From positions 478,649-513,174 of the forward strand of contig ML976989.1 of NCBI GenBank assembly GCA_010015675.1: a stretch of DNA of 34,526 bases, read 5' to 3'. Source of the DNA: Byssothecium circinans (taxonomy: Eukaryota > Ascomycota > Dothideomycetes > Pleosporales > Massarinaceae). Positions 10,061-20,034 of the stretch are shown here, piece by piece. Numbering within the stretch: position 1 is the stretch's first letter; each line of letters opens with the position of its first letter. The position numbers and the translations under genes were made by a program. The notes under the pieces were generated by a model. That model was not told the DNA's origin. It did not search any database and saw nothing but the letters and a program-made list of their open reading frames with translations.

Positions 10061-11437
10061 ATGTCTGCGGAAAATAAAGGTACCCGTTCTCTCATATTGA
10101 GTTAGCGAAATTTCAACTGACATCTAAACAGTCTATAAGAAACGTCCTCACCGGAAAGTCAAGAGCGGATGCACAATATGCAAAAAGCGGAAAATAAAAG
10201 TACCTCGCCCTCCCTCCATCCCCAATCACTCCGGGGAAAACACTAACCACAAGCCCCAAGTGCGACGAAACCCGACCCCAATGCCACAACTGCCAAAGAT
10301 ACACCACGCCATGCACCTACCCGCCCCCCTCCATCTCCATCTCCCTCTCCACCTCGCACTCGCCCACATCTCTCTCCCCACCCTCACAGCCACGCTCTAG
10401 CCATCCCAGCGACCCCGACCCTCCCAGCAAACCCGCCCTCGCAATCACCGACCTCCTCCTCATGCACCAATGGAGCACAACAACCAGCTACGGGTTCGGC
10501 GACTCATTCCCCGGCGAAGTCGACCACTGGCGCGACCACCTCCCCGTCCTCGCGCAGCACTTCCCCTTCCTCATGCGCGGCATCCTCGCCACCAGCGCCC
10601 TGCACCTCTCGCGCACCAGCGCCGACGAGCTCGATCAACGCCGCTATATCCGCCTCGCCGCCTACCATCAGGACCTCGCACTCCCCGAGTACCGCCGCAC
10701 TCTTGCAGCCGTCACGCAGGACAACGCCACCGCCGTCCTCGCCTTCTCTGCGCTCCTCGTCGTGCATTCCTTCGCCGTGCCGGGCACGTCGTATGTCTCC
10801 GGTCTTCTGGAGTGGGTTTTCTTGCACCGCGGCGTCGCGGATGTGCCGGCGCGGTGGTTTTCGTGGGTGCGGGATGCGTTTTTGGAGCGGCAGATGCGGA
10901 GGAGGAGGTTGGGTGTTGTGGATCCCGCGGCGACGGCGACGGTGAATGAGGAGGACGACGACGACGACGGGTACTTGCTCGCTTTGCGGGATATGATACA
11001 GAGTCTGCCTGCTGAGGTGTATGGAGACGATGTAAAGGTCTATGAGGACACGGTGTATTGGCTGCGGCAGGCTTTTGCGCATACGAGGATCCCTGGGAGT
11101 GGGCTGGGACCCAAGTATGCGGTTTTGTTTTGTAAGTACACGTCAAGTTTCGGCCCCCCCTAGATAGATACACGTCTCAAAGCAGAGCAAAGGTTAACCC
11201 ATGAGCAATATACTAGTCATCGAACGCGTACCGCAGCGCTATATCGATCTCTTGGGAAGTCGCGACACGGTGTCTATGGTTTTTATGGCGTTTATCTGCG
11301 TCTTGTTGAAGAGGGCGGAGGCGTTTTGGTACTTTGAGGGGTTTGCGAGGAATGTTATGAGGGAGTTGGAGGGGCTTTTTGAGGGGGATTTTAGGCGGGT
11401 TGTTGAGTGGCCGTTGAGGATCTGTGGGATTACTTGA
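10061..11437 (+). CDS. Zn(II)2Cys6 fungal transcription factor
   Basis: Four exons, 10061-10079, 10132-10199, 10261-11131 and 11217-11437, encode 392 aa. The introns are 52, 61 and 85 nt. The first two have clear branch sites (CTGAC, CTAAC) and the last has a GTAAGT donor. After splicing the N-terminus reads a perfect C-x2-C-x6-C-x6-C-x2-C-x6-C zinc cluster: CTICKKRKIK across the second intron to CDETRPQCHNCQRYTTPC. A Pro/Ser-rich linker follows, then a regulatory domain with HWRDHLPVLAQHFPFLMRGILATSALHL, typical of the Upc2-like class. An acidic run of Glu and Asp (about 10948-10968) is a possible activation segment. The C-terminus (ERVPQRYIDLLGSRD ... FWYFEGFARNVM) matches the usual end of this class. 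It would bind DNA in the nucleus; target genes are unknown. The neighbouring MFS transporter is a possible target, but that is only proximity. The last acceptor (11216) was chosen because it alone keeps the frame open. Confidence 0.87.
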
Positions 11438-12348
11438 GTAGTGCGGTTCTGTGCAACTTGACTTACCTGTGATGGGAGATTTTTAAGGGGGTGCCGTTTC
11501 GTGACGGCGAAGGCTACTCTGGGATAGTATGAGGGGTGCATGTTAGGGCAGGTTTGGAAGTAGTCGATGGTGAGGATGGAAAGGGGCTTCGGTGCAGTAA
11601 CTTGGGGACTCCTTGATTCCTTGTCTGGAATGTCGCTTTGCTCCAGCAGTAGGGGCGGGTGAGTGAGGCTCAAGGGAAGATGGCAGTCCATGGACTTGGG
11701 CCTAAGTGCAAAGAAGTAGTGAACGATAAGGTCCTCTGTATCACCCTGTATGAACGAATGACGAGAACAATAGACTTCCGGAATGTTAATCGGCACGAAC
11801 GAGGCGATACGTAACATCCACACACGTTAAGCCTAAAGCATCGAAGAATAAACGTGTAATTTCCCCGTCATTTTGTTGCGTTCTATTGAATTACAGATTT
11901 GGCACCGTAGTTATATAGATATTGGTTATCTGCACTTGGTTTACGTTGTCTTGTTTTACGATTTGGGGTGGTAGGTACGGCGCGCTTGGTGTAAAACAAA
12001 AAGCGTATGGTGGACTTGCACATTTCGGATTTTCTCCATTGCCCTTGTAATAGTGCCAGTACGGTGTGGTAAAAAGGCACGGTAATGGGTTAAACATGTT
12101 CGATGCAACACACCCCCCAGACAGAAGAGTAATTTTTGCATGACCTTGATTGTTCATTCGCTCATCAACATTATATATTCGTGTAGACACTCATTCCCAT
12201 CCATGCATTACCGTCCTGAAAACCTAGATAGGAAACGGCTTCCCTTCAACTCAAACCGAAAAATCCCATAGTCGATACTGTGCGTTAACGTTATCCCAAA
12301 CGTCGTCACCATAACCATACAACGAGAGGTTTGATGCATGATGAAGTA
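11438..12348. other. convergent intergenic region
   Basis: 0.9 kb between the Zn2Cys6 gene (+) and the MFS gene (-) 3' ends. No ORF shows family signal. AT-rich patches near 11860-12000 and 12170 look like UTR or spacer. Confidence 0.55.
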
Positions 12349-14111
12349 TCAAACTCGTTCATGCTTCTCCGTTTCCCCCACACCCGCAACACTGCTCTTC
12401 CTTCGCTTCTCCTTACTAACCTCCCGAGCACTATCCAAGCTCTGCGCGAACTTGCTCTTCTCCCTAATCTCGGGTCCCTTCCAATACACGACGTAGATCG
12501 GGAGCGTAACTAGTACCGCTAGGCAAGCGAGGATGGTGGTGGGATAAACAAGCGGACGGCCAGGTATGTTTTCGTACATGGGCGCGGAATAGAGTGCGGC
12601 GATACCAGCGAGGAAGTCGCGGGCGAGATCATTACCGCCGGTTGCTGAGGCGGCGTAGGGACCGTAGGCGGCGGTTTGGTAGTCGATTGAGGATTGGTAG
12701 ATTGCGTACTGTGATGTTGTTAGGATATTGTCTATGGATATGTTGTTTCAATTAAAGGACTTACATTGGCAATGGCGATGAGTGTGGAAAATATCATCGG
12801 AGCTATCCATGGAACGCCGTAGTTGGGACCTAGAGACGTCCACGAGAAGCCAAAGAGTCCGATCGTTTCGAGAGGAGCAAGGAAGAGAAGCCACCAGAGA
12901 CGAACTTCGGGGCTGAGTTTGTTACCCTTCCTGCGCTTGCTGCGGAAGTGGTGGATTGAAGGGAGGTATGAGAGGTAGGATAATATGTAACCGATCAAGA
13001 TGCTGAGGTGGAGGTGTTAGCTCGAGACTTTCATTTCATATAAGGCGATAGGTGGGGAGAACGTCTTACGGAATGAATGCTAGACTGACACCAATAGCGC
13101 CGAAGCCCCATTGTTTGTAAACCGGTTGGAAAGACTCCATGAAGCTGAAGATAAGTGCATCGCTGAATCCGCTGAGTAGAGAGAGCCAGAGAACGATTGG
13201 CTCGGTAAAGAACATGTAGAAGGGTCTGACGTCGAATTAGCCATTGACATCAATCGCAAAATAAGGACAACATGCCTGCCAACAATGCTCTTAAACTTCT
13301 TCCAAGTGACCCGACTCTCATCCCTAATCTCGTTCGGACCATAGATATTCGGATCCTCGCCAGTCTTCCTTCTCCTCTTCGCCTCGCGGTCAAGCAAGAT
13401 CGTCGCCCTAGTCTCCGGGTTGCACAACAGATGAATAAGCTGAACGACGCCGCCTGCAATCAACTGTACCCAAAAGACCCAAGCCAGCGAATGATGCTCC
13501 TCTACGAAGCCGCCGGCAATAGCACCAACAACCGAACCACCGACCGAAGACAAGACAAGAAATGCAACAGCATATTCTTGTTCGTCGGGCTCCCACATAT
13601 CCGCAAGTACACCTAGAGTAACACTCCCACCAGCCGTTGACAACCCGCCGAGGAATCGACAGACAGCATAAGTAGCATAGTTGTTGCTCAATGCACATGG
13701 AATTTGCCAGATGTTGACGAGGAACAGGCTAAGCTGTTGAATCGGCCAACGTCCATATTCTTCACTCCATGGCGCCCACAGCTCACAGCCAAACCCATAA
13801 GCGATCAAGAAGAGCGCCTGTGGGACCCTAGCCGCCTGCTTGCTGACGCCATGCTCCTCGCTGATCCGGCTCACGGCGTGTGGGTACAAGGAAGCATTCA
13901 TGTTCATGCTTATCTGTATGCAGAACACTACCATCAAGATCTGCCACTTCCTCCATGTCGGGAACGAGTAACCTAGTTTGTCCCAAGCATCAGTATCTTG
14001 GAGCTCGACCTTGTTGTCTTCGGTGACGATGCGATCTTGTTTCTCGGGCTCGGCACCTTGGGGTGGCTCGCCGCCGAAAGGATCGCGTTTGGTTTCGGGA
14101 ACGGACTCCAT
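12349..14111 (-). CDS. MFS transporter, DHA1-like (multidrug/polyamine type)
   Basis: Four exons, 14111-13276, 13225-13070, 13002-12765 and 12708-12349, encode 529 aa. Intron 1 (13226-13275, 50 nt) has a GC donor (AG|GCATGT) with a CTAAT branch. The other two are GT-AG with CTAAC branches. A hydrophilic N-terminus of about 55 residues precedes twelve expected membrane helices. Family marks include WRKWQILMVVF in the first helix, CRFLGGLSTAGGSVTLGVLADMWEPDEQ in the helix 4-5 region, and GGFVEEHHSLAWVFWVQLIAGG. RPFYMFFTEPIVLWLSLLSGF begins the second half. A DYQTAAYGPYAASATGGNDLARDF segment lies in the last third. It probably exports drugs or small metabolites across the plasma membrane by proton antiport. 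Substrate cannot be told from sequence. It follows the Zn2Cys6 gene tail to tail. Confidence 0.9.
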
Positions 14112-15092
14112 GGTTGTGTTGTGAAGTTGATGGGTGGCGAGGGTGTTGTTTTACCAGAGCGAGAGGGTCATATATAGGAACCAGCAAATGGAAAGGCGCT
14201 AGGAACTACGAAATCGACACTCTTCGATGTTTATTCGGAACAGATGTGCCGCAACTGCACTCCACAGTACCTTCACCGGGTACGTCACACCCATGTTGTC
14301 TAAGCAGTGACATCAATGCGGCTGGCTTTGTTCCCCCATGGAGTGCTCCACAGCCAATCTCTTTCAAGCACGGGAACGTCCAACAGCCAAGGCGTTCCTC
14401 ACACACATACAAGGCGCCTAAGCGCATGGCGGAGTAGCTTGATTTTTAGTGTTTTGTGCGAGATGGTGGTGAGCGCTAGGCTGTTGGATTACGCTGTTGC
14501 GTCATGATCGACTTGTTTGCGTTCGCTTAGGGATTCTGGTTTCGCGTGCGAGACATGCCGGTATGCTCGTGTAAGAAGGTGGTAAGACGTCGGGCATGAT
14601 GTCATTTTCATTGCATGCGAACCGGAAAATTTTGGTATTTTGGAGGGTAGGGGAAGTTGATGCGAGGTAGGGTGGTTCACATGGCGCTTGCGCACGCGAA
14701 GACCCGCTTTTGACGCTGGTTAGTAGCATCGGATGGATTGACGAGACGACATCTGAAGCCTTCAAAGTTCATATGCAAGACTTTTTCTGCTTTGACAGTC
14801 GAAAAAATCGTCTACATACTTATCGTGCAACATACTCGGCGTCGTATGCATGCACCTCAGATGAAGTTTGCAGAGGATCACTCCCTGTACTGAGGCTCAT
14901 AATATCGATCCTATGCGAGTATGACTTGCTTTTCAATGGTAGGTTCATTGCTTTGCTCTTACTTCATCTGTTTTTCATATTACGATTCGAAACTCGAATC
15001 GTTTAACTCTTCTGAGACCAATGCTACCAATGCTCCTCACTTCGCCTTCCCAGGGTATATCGTCTCTTCTCCTCCTTCCATGACACCTTATA
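14112..15092. other. intergenic, MFS promoter and patatin 3' flank
   Basis: About 1 kb between two minus-strand genes. It should hold the MFS promoter. No supported gene or repeat is seen. Short ORFs here lack any recognisable pattern. Confidence 0.5.
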
Positions 15093-16913
15093 TCATCTCA
15101 CATGATGCTGTCCGCCTACTAAAACCGCCGTGATAGCGTCCACACATGCATAAAACATAGCACCAACATCCGGCCTCGCCAGGTACGCCAAAGTCTTCTC
15201 TTTAATCTTCTCCTCATGGCACCACTCTTCCAGCGGCACGTCCTGTAGATCCGGCACATTGAACCGGAAATACTTCATCCACCCCCTCTCCATAAGTGCA
15301 TGATGGTCTTGTTCAAACTTTTCACCCCAAACGCCTCCTTCGATCACCCTGTCGTGCACGCTTTTCGCCATTTCAGGAAGTTCGCGGTTCGGATCAAACC
15401 CTTGTCCACTGCCGATACTTACGATGATCATCAAATCGTTGGCGTAGCGGTACAATTTTCGGCATTCGTAGAGAATGTCGCGGATTGGATTGTTCTTCGC
15501 GGTGCCGTGGTCGACGACGCCGGGCTCGATAACGGGGCGCCAATTCAGACCGTTGCGACGTTCGAAATACCGTGGTGCTATGCAGGCGCCTCGCATGGCT
15601 TCCCAGACAGTCATGTTGGCATCAATTTCAGGACCCGTAATCCTGCGAGTTTGGTACGAGCGCATGAGTGCGGCTTTATTGGTGCCGATGTCGATTCGGG
15701 TCGATACTACGAAGCTAGTTCATGTCTTTGGGTCAGTATAGTCTGCAATGTTGACAGTCGTTACCATGACTTACACATCTGCGGAATCTGGCCGTGTATC
15801 GTATAGTGTTTGTTCTAGGTTTCCTATTTCCTGAGTCACGACTGTTTTGACGGCATCTTCGACGGCTTGACCATCATGCGCTACCGGAGGTGCATGAGGG
15901 TCGAAAGAGGTGAAGAAGTCTCTTTTGTTGGGAAAGACTTCTTTGGCAATAAGTTTGTACGCTTCCCTAGCGCTGTGGGCCTGCATTCGAAGGCGACCGA
16001 GCAATAATGCTAGCACGCCGCCCATTGAGCAGCCGCCAAAAAGGTCGAAAATTTGATAAGGTTCGATTGGTGCTCCAACTTTAGAGCAAACAGCGTTGAC
16101 TAAAGATTCCACGAGCAACACCTGCGAAAGACCGCGGATTCCATCTCCATCGAGAGAAAGCAGTATCTTGGTTTCTCGATTCCGTGATAATACTATTGGT
16201 GGTGGTGCTACGACCTGTGGAGGTGGTATTGAAGACGGAGGTTGGGCTGCATGAGATGGTAGATTGTTGCTATTGATAAGAACGTATGTTTGTCCGAAAG
16301 GTGGCGGTGGAAGATTGACAGATGGGGAAGGAGCCGATGTCACTGGCAGTATTGGGGCAGGACCAGCATTTTGTGGAGGTGGTTGTGGCCCGTATGGCGT
16401 GGTGGTGTAAGAGTGATGGGTTGGTGAAGCCGGTGTTGGGTATTCGTGCGCTTGGGGCGTTGAAGGTACCGGAACGGATCTCGGCAGGCCAGTGGTAGGC
16501 AAGTGAGTCTGTGGGGAAGGACTAGGATAGTCAAGACTCCCAGGGGACGGTAGAGGTGACTCTACACTGGCGTGAGGCGAGCCACGCGCACCGAAGCCTG
16601 CAAGCGATGCTGGTGGAGGCTCCGATGGCCACTGGCGGTATGCAAGATGGCCGTCTCGAAGCACTCGAGCCTCTGCTTCTGCGGCAATTCGGCGCACGTC
16701 TGGGTCTTGAGCTTTACTGTCGTCGTATTAGTTTAGACGTTGAGGCGGGCCCTAGCCGTGAACGCACTACTTGACATATCCGATATCCCACGACTCCCAA
16801 TTGCCGTTTAGTAGGAATTGTATTGACGTGGGATGCGCAGGGTCGTAGAAATAGTGGGTTCCTTCGACAGGCGAGTATCGGACCAAGCTGAAGTCGACCT
16901 GAGCCCATGACAT
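15093..16913 (-). CDS. patatin-like phospholipase with a Pro-rich linker
   Basis: Exons 16913(or upstream)-16771, 16716-15775 and 15714-15093 give 568 aa from Met 16913. Introns 16717-16770 and 15715-15774 have CTAAT and CTGAC branches. The N-terminal block (SWAQVDFSLVRYSPVEGTHY ... SWDIGYV) is followed by a helix with AEAEARVL and about 150 residues rich in Pro and Ser. The patatin domain then shows the oxyanion-hole motif as DGDGIRG (usual form DGGGxRG), the nucleophile elbow GCSMGG (GxSxG), and VDHGTAKNNPI carrying the likely catalytic Asp (D-H-G). IVSIGSGQGFDP follows. Such proteins hydrolyse acyl esters of phospholipids or neutral lipids. Coding-like sequence stays open upstream to about 17057, where a TTGCAG acceptor occurs, so one more 5' exon is likely and this start is a minimum. 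Activity is inferred from the intact Ser/Asp pair. Confidence 0.85.
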
Positions 16914-17704
16914 TGCTTCGCAGCCTTTTGAGGTGAGCGGGTACTGACGATCGGGTGGGAGTGCGACGGACAGCGAGGAGATGCGCGGCGGGCTCCTCCC
17001 CGCGTCCTGCCAATTTGGATTGATTGAGAGCCCAATGACTTGTCGTTCCGGGCCTTCCTGCAAGGTTTACGCAGCCACCACACCGCGGGAACACGCCGGG
17101 CCACGCATTCGGTTCCTTGCAGGCGTCTGGAGATGTCGCTACGGTTGCTGTGCAAGATGGCAACGCGTGTTTCGGGGAACGAAGTGGCTCCCTCCGAGGT
17201 TAGCCAACCCCTGCATATGATAACAGCATGGTACATCGTGAGGTGGACGGCAGGACCCGTCTAGGATGCTTTGCGATGCAGGCGATCGTCGCGCAGGTTA
17301 GACCGGATGGAGAGTGGGCTAATGCTGTCTTATATCGTAGGGTTTCCATCGCAAGTGCTGCATTTGACACGATGCACAACATTAGTTGGTGGAGATGACT
17401 GTTGAATTTCATTGGGCCGCGGCCCGTTCCGCGATTCCCGCCCGAACATGAACATCACTGCCTGGTGAACTAGGCCACGAGCAACAACAGCGCAACAATT
17501 CACTAGAGCTTTGTGAAGCTTAACCAGGCGGCTGTCAATGTATAGCCCAAGTCTGGTGACTATGGGTTGGATGAGTTTACCGTCGCATGCACTTCTATTC
17601 GTACTCACGGTTCAAAGGCTTCCACAGGGTATCGTCCTATCCCAATCCCAAACGCCAGAACTTTTCAACGCCGAAATATGTCCAAAACATCCGCCCAAAT
17701 GCAA
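16914..17704. other. 5' part of the patatin gene and spacer to SF3B4
   Basis: The first roughly 145 bp (to about 17057) continue the patatin reading frame with PPRISSLSVALPPDRQYPLT, which looks coding. Beyond that an in-frame stop occurs and no first exon could be fixed. From about 17240 to 17704 I see no gene. It holds the SF3B4 3' flank. Confidence 0.45.
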
Positions 17705-18677
17705 TCATCGTCCATATCCAGGCGGTCCTTGGTGAAATCCAGGTGGCGGGGGTGCTGGTGCACCAAAGCCATTCGGGGGCGGTGGATAAAAGTTCGCCGG
17801 TGCACCAGACGGAGGTCGCGCAGGTAAACCGGAGGGCGGAGGCGGCAAGGACTGAACAGGAGGAGCTCTCGGCGCCATGTTTCCATAGCCAGCCGGACCG
17901 TTGGGAGCACCAGGCACACCGCGACCCACAGGCCCCGTGGGAACCGGTGTGGGTGCCTGGAACAAATGTGGAGGCAGACTTTGCGGGGCTGGCGCAACGC
18001 CGTGCTGCTTCGCCTGTTTCGCGAGTAGACGCTCTGCCTCATCTCCATGGCGCTCGCCCTTGCCATCCTTCTTATATGCGTACTGCACCGAGATCTGCTT
18101 GCTCATCATGTACTGGCCGTGCATGTTGTTAATGGCGGTATCGGAGGCGTCAAAGTCGGCATACGAGATGAAGCCATAACCCTTGGAAATGTTGAACTCA
18201 TCGCGCGCAACCTTAGGGGCACTAATGAGCTGTCCAAAGCGGCTGAAGGTGTCGTACAGAGCCCTCTCATCGACCATGGCATCGAGGTTGCCGATGAAGA
18301 GTTCAGCGCCGACCTCGACAGTCTTTTGCTTGTCGGCTGAGGCCTTGTTCATGCGAAGGGGCGATTCGAACAGGCGGACAGCGTTGCAGACGAGGATGGC
18401 GTATTCGGCGTCAGCCTCGGTCGCGAATTCGACGAAGCCGAAGCCTTGGTGCTGGCCGTTGACGCGATCTACAGGCATGTTTATAGTGCGGACACGGCCG
18501 AATTGAACCATCAACTCTGTGAGAAGGGGCTGCGTGACCTTCTCATGGATGTTGCCAACGTAGATGGTGGCTTCCTTGTTCTGCTCCCTGTGCATCGTTA
18601 GCATGCGCTGCGTTTGGGAGGAAGAGTGGAAGAGTGGGTGTGGGTACTTGCCAGTGACGGGCGCCGGGCGTAGCCAT
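17705..18677 (-). CDS. HSH49: splicing factor 3B subunit 4 (SF3B4/Hsh49)
   Basis: Exons 18677-18652 and 18587-17705 encode 302 aa. Intron 18588-18651 (64 nt) has a GC donor (TG|GCAAGT), a CTAAC branch and a CACAG acceptor. It restores the family start MATPGARHWEQNKEATIYVGN. The protein is the SF3b subunit of U2 snRNP that contacts pre-mRNA near the branch site. Two RRMs are clear. RRM1 (about residues 13-90) has IYVGNI (RNP2) and GFGFVEFA (RNP1). RRM2 (about 100-180) has LFIGNL and GYGFISYA. A Pro/Gly-rich tail follows, ending in PPGYGR, as in animal SF3B4 and unlike the short yeast Hsh49 (213 aa). An open frame extends upstream of the chosen ATG, but only the spliced start gives the conserved N-terminus. 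Divergent from TOM7. Confidence 0.96.
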
Positions 18678-18953
18678 GACGGATGGGGGCCTTCGAAGAG
18701 ACTCAGCTGAAAGGGCGGATAAAGTGGTGGATAGCGAGGTGAGGTGCGCAGAGGGGAGGGTTGCTGGTAGATTTTGAAAATGTTCAAAGTGAAGCTCTCC
18801 GCACTAGCATGACTTGGCAGGCGCGCTGGCACGTGCGCAGAGGGCCGGGAGCTTTCCGAAATTTTGGTCGCGCTTTCAGCACCACCAACGACACTCCATC
18901 TCCATACCAATAGCTCGAAACGGCTCATCCCACCGCTAATTTCATCCGCCATC
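18678..18953. promoter_or_regulatory. 276-bp bidirectional promoter, SF3B4/TOM7, with a CACGTG site
   Basis: Two housekeeping genes start divergently with only 276 bp between ATGs. A CACGTG E-box at 18830-18835 lies near the middle. No TATA box stands out, as expected for housekeeping promoters. Co-regulation is inferred. Confidence 0.6.
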
Positions 18954-19226
18954 ATGTTCAGCCTTTCGGAAGAGTCAAAGGTGCGCATTGCCCGAGCCCT
19001 CACCACGACCAGCATCTAACATCTCTCAGGAGCGCATTGCCCGCATTATCGATGTCTCCCGCGTTGCAATTCACTACGGCTACCTCCCCTTGATCCTCTA
19101 TCTCGGCTACTCCCGCAGCGAGCCCAAGCCGTCTCTCATCCGGTAAGACAGAATATCTGGCGGTGATGCCGAGTGACCGGTGAATCGAATGCTGACGCCT
19201 CCAGTCTCTTCTCACCTCTCGCGTAA
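18954..19226 (+). CDS. TOM7: mitochondrial import receptor subunit Tom7
   Basis: Three exons, 18954-18980, 19030-19142 and 19205-19226, encode 53 aa. Introns are 49 nt (CTAAC branch, CTCAG acceptor) and 62 nt (CTGAC branch, CCAG acceptor). The protein begins [20 protein letters not shown], continues [19 protein letters not shown], and ends [14 protein letters not shown]. This matches Tom7 from end to end: an amphipathic cytosolic helix, one membrane helix with the conserved HYGYLPL segment, and the short C-terminal tail. Tom7 is a small subunit of the TOM complex in the outer mitochondrial membrane and modulates assembly of the pore. Every exon is too short for ordinary ORF scans, so this gene is easily missed. 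It shares a promoter with SF3B4. Confidence 0.97.
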
Positions 19227-19767
19227 CCACCCCACCCGATATATCGAATTCGCAGGGCTGAATGAATCCTTTGTACAATACCACCATAATCAGGCGCATC
19301 GGACAGCATATGTCGTGTATAGAAAAGGGGCAGGCTGTTCTTCTGCAGGGTAGTTTGGGATTCTCCTCTTTCGTGGACAGAGCTTGTTTGCTTTCGGCGG
19401 CCCATAGATTGAAGGGGCTGCGAACATGTACATCAACCAACGATTTTAATGGAACAGCGTCGGCAGGCACAAGTCGACCCACGACGCGATTGAACCGAAT
19501 GAACAGAATGCGAACCATGTGAGGGACGTGGTACTGCACGTGTAGATTCTAGTGTGCCCAGATAATCCCATCTCCTTGGATTATTGTTTGTTCGGATACG
19601 TAAATGTTGACATCCAAAATAAAAAGCCAATAGCGTTCGGCCGCTGAGCCCACGTGCGTCTTCGGCTGGTGGGTCTTACCTTGCACGCTCTGCACTTCGC
19701 GATACCGCCTCCCCATTGACAAACCTCAAGCATCGGTCAAAACCCAGCGCGTCTATCTAGTATCGAC
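19227..19767. other. intergenic downstream of TOM7
   Basis: No gene is supported. CACGTG sites occur at 19537-19542 and 19651-19656. The second is about 112 bp before the short ORF at 19768. Confidence 0.5.
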
Positions 19768-19845
19768 ATGGAGCTTACCGTACCCAACATGTGGGAGTGG
19801 GAGGGCACGAGCTTCTACTCTGCTCTCACCCCGAAGCAGCGTTGA
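19768..19845 (+). CDS. candidate 25-aa small ORF, Trp/Tyr-rich
   Basis: ATG to TGA encodes 25 residues beginning MELTVPNMWEWEGTSF and ending SALTPKQR. The start context is strong (G at -3, G at +4). The composition (two Trp in WEW, Phe, Tyr, a basic end) is unlike random intergenic translation. A CACGTG site lies about 112 bp upstream. It sits 189 bp before the next gene's ATG, so it may be an independent microprotein, a leader ORF of that gene, or chance. A TATA-like box between the two (19963-19970) favours separate transcription. I do not recognise the family with certainty. Confidence 0.4.
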   Translation: MELTVPNMWEWEGTSFYSALTPKQR

Positions 19846-19962
19846 CAGTCTAGTCTTCACAACCCCCACGCCATCTTCACTTGGATCTCGCACTTCACTT
19901 CGCGACAGCTCTTGCTTTCTATTTACTTTGTCTTGTTCATGAAGCCTAGACTAATTGAATAA

Positions 19963-19970
19963 TTTATATA
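19963..19970 (+). promoter_or_regulatory. TATA-like element before the 707-aa protein gene
   Basis: TTTATATA lies about 65-72 bp upstream of the ATG at 20035. It could serve as a core promoter with a very short leader. Confidence 0.4.
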
Positions 19971-20034
19971 CCGGTCTTCGCAACCGCTTTTCCGCCTACC
20001 TGGTTCAGTCGTCTTATGCGCCCCACTAGCCACC

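Noticed and set aside
10504..11082. 192-aa minus-strand ORF opposite the Zn2Cys6 gene
   Set aside because: GC-rich shadow; the plus strand has the zinc cluster and a matching regulatory domain.
17705..19015. 436-aa reading of the SF3B4 frame from 19015
   Set aside because: The upstream part runs antisense through TOM7 exon 1 and the shared promoter. The spliced 302-aa model has the conserved N-terminus.
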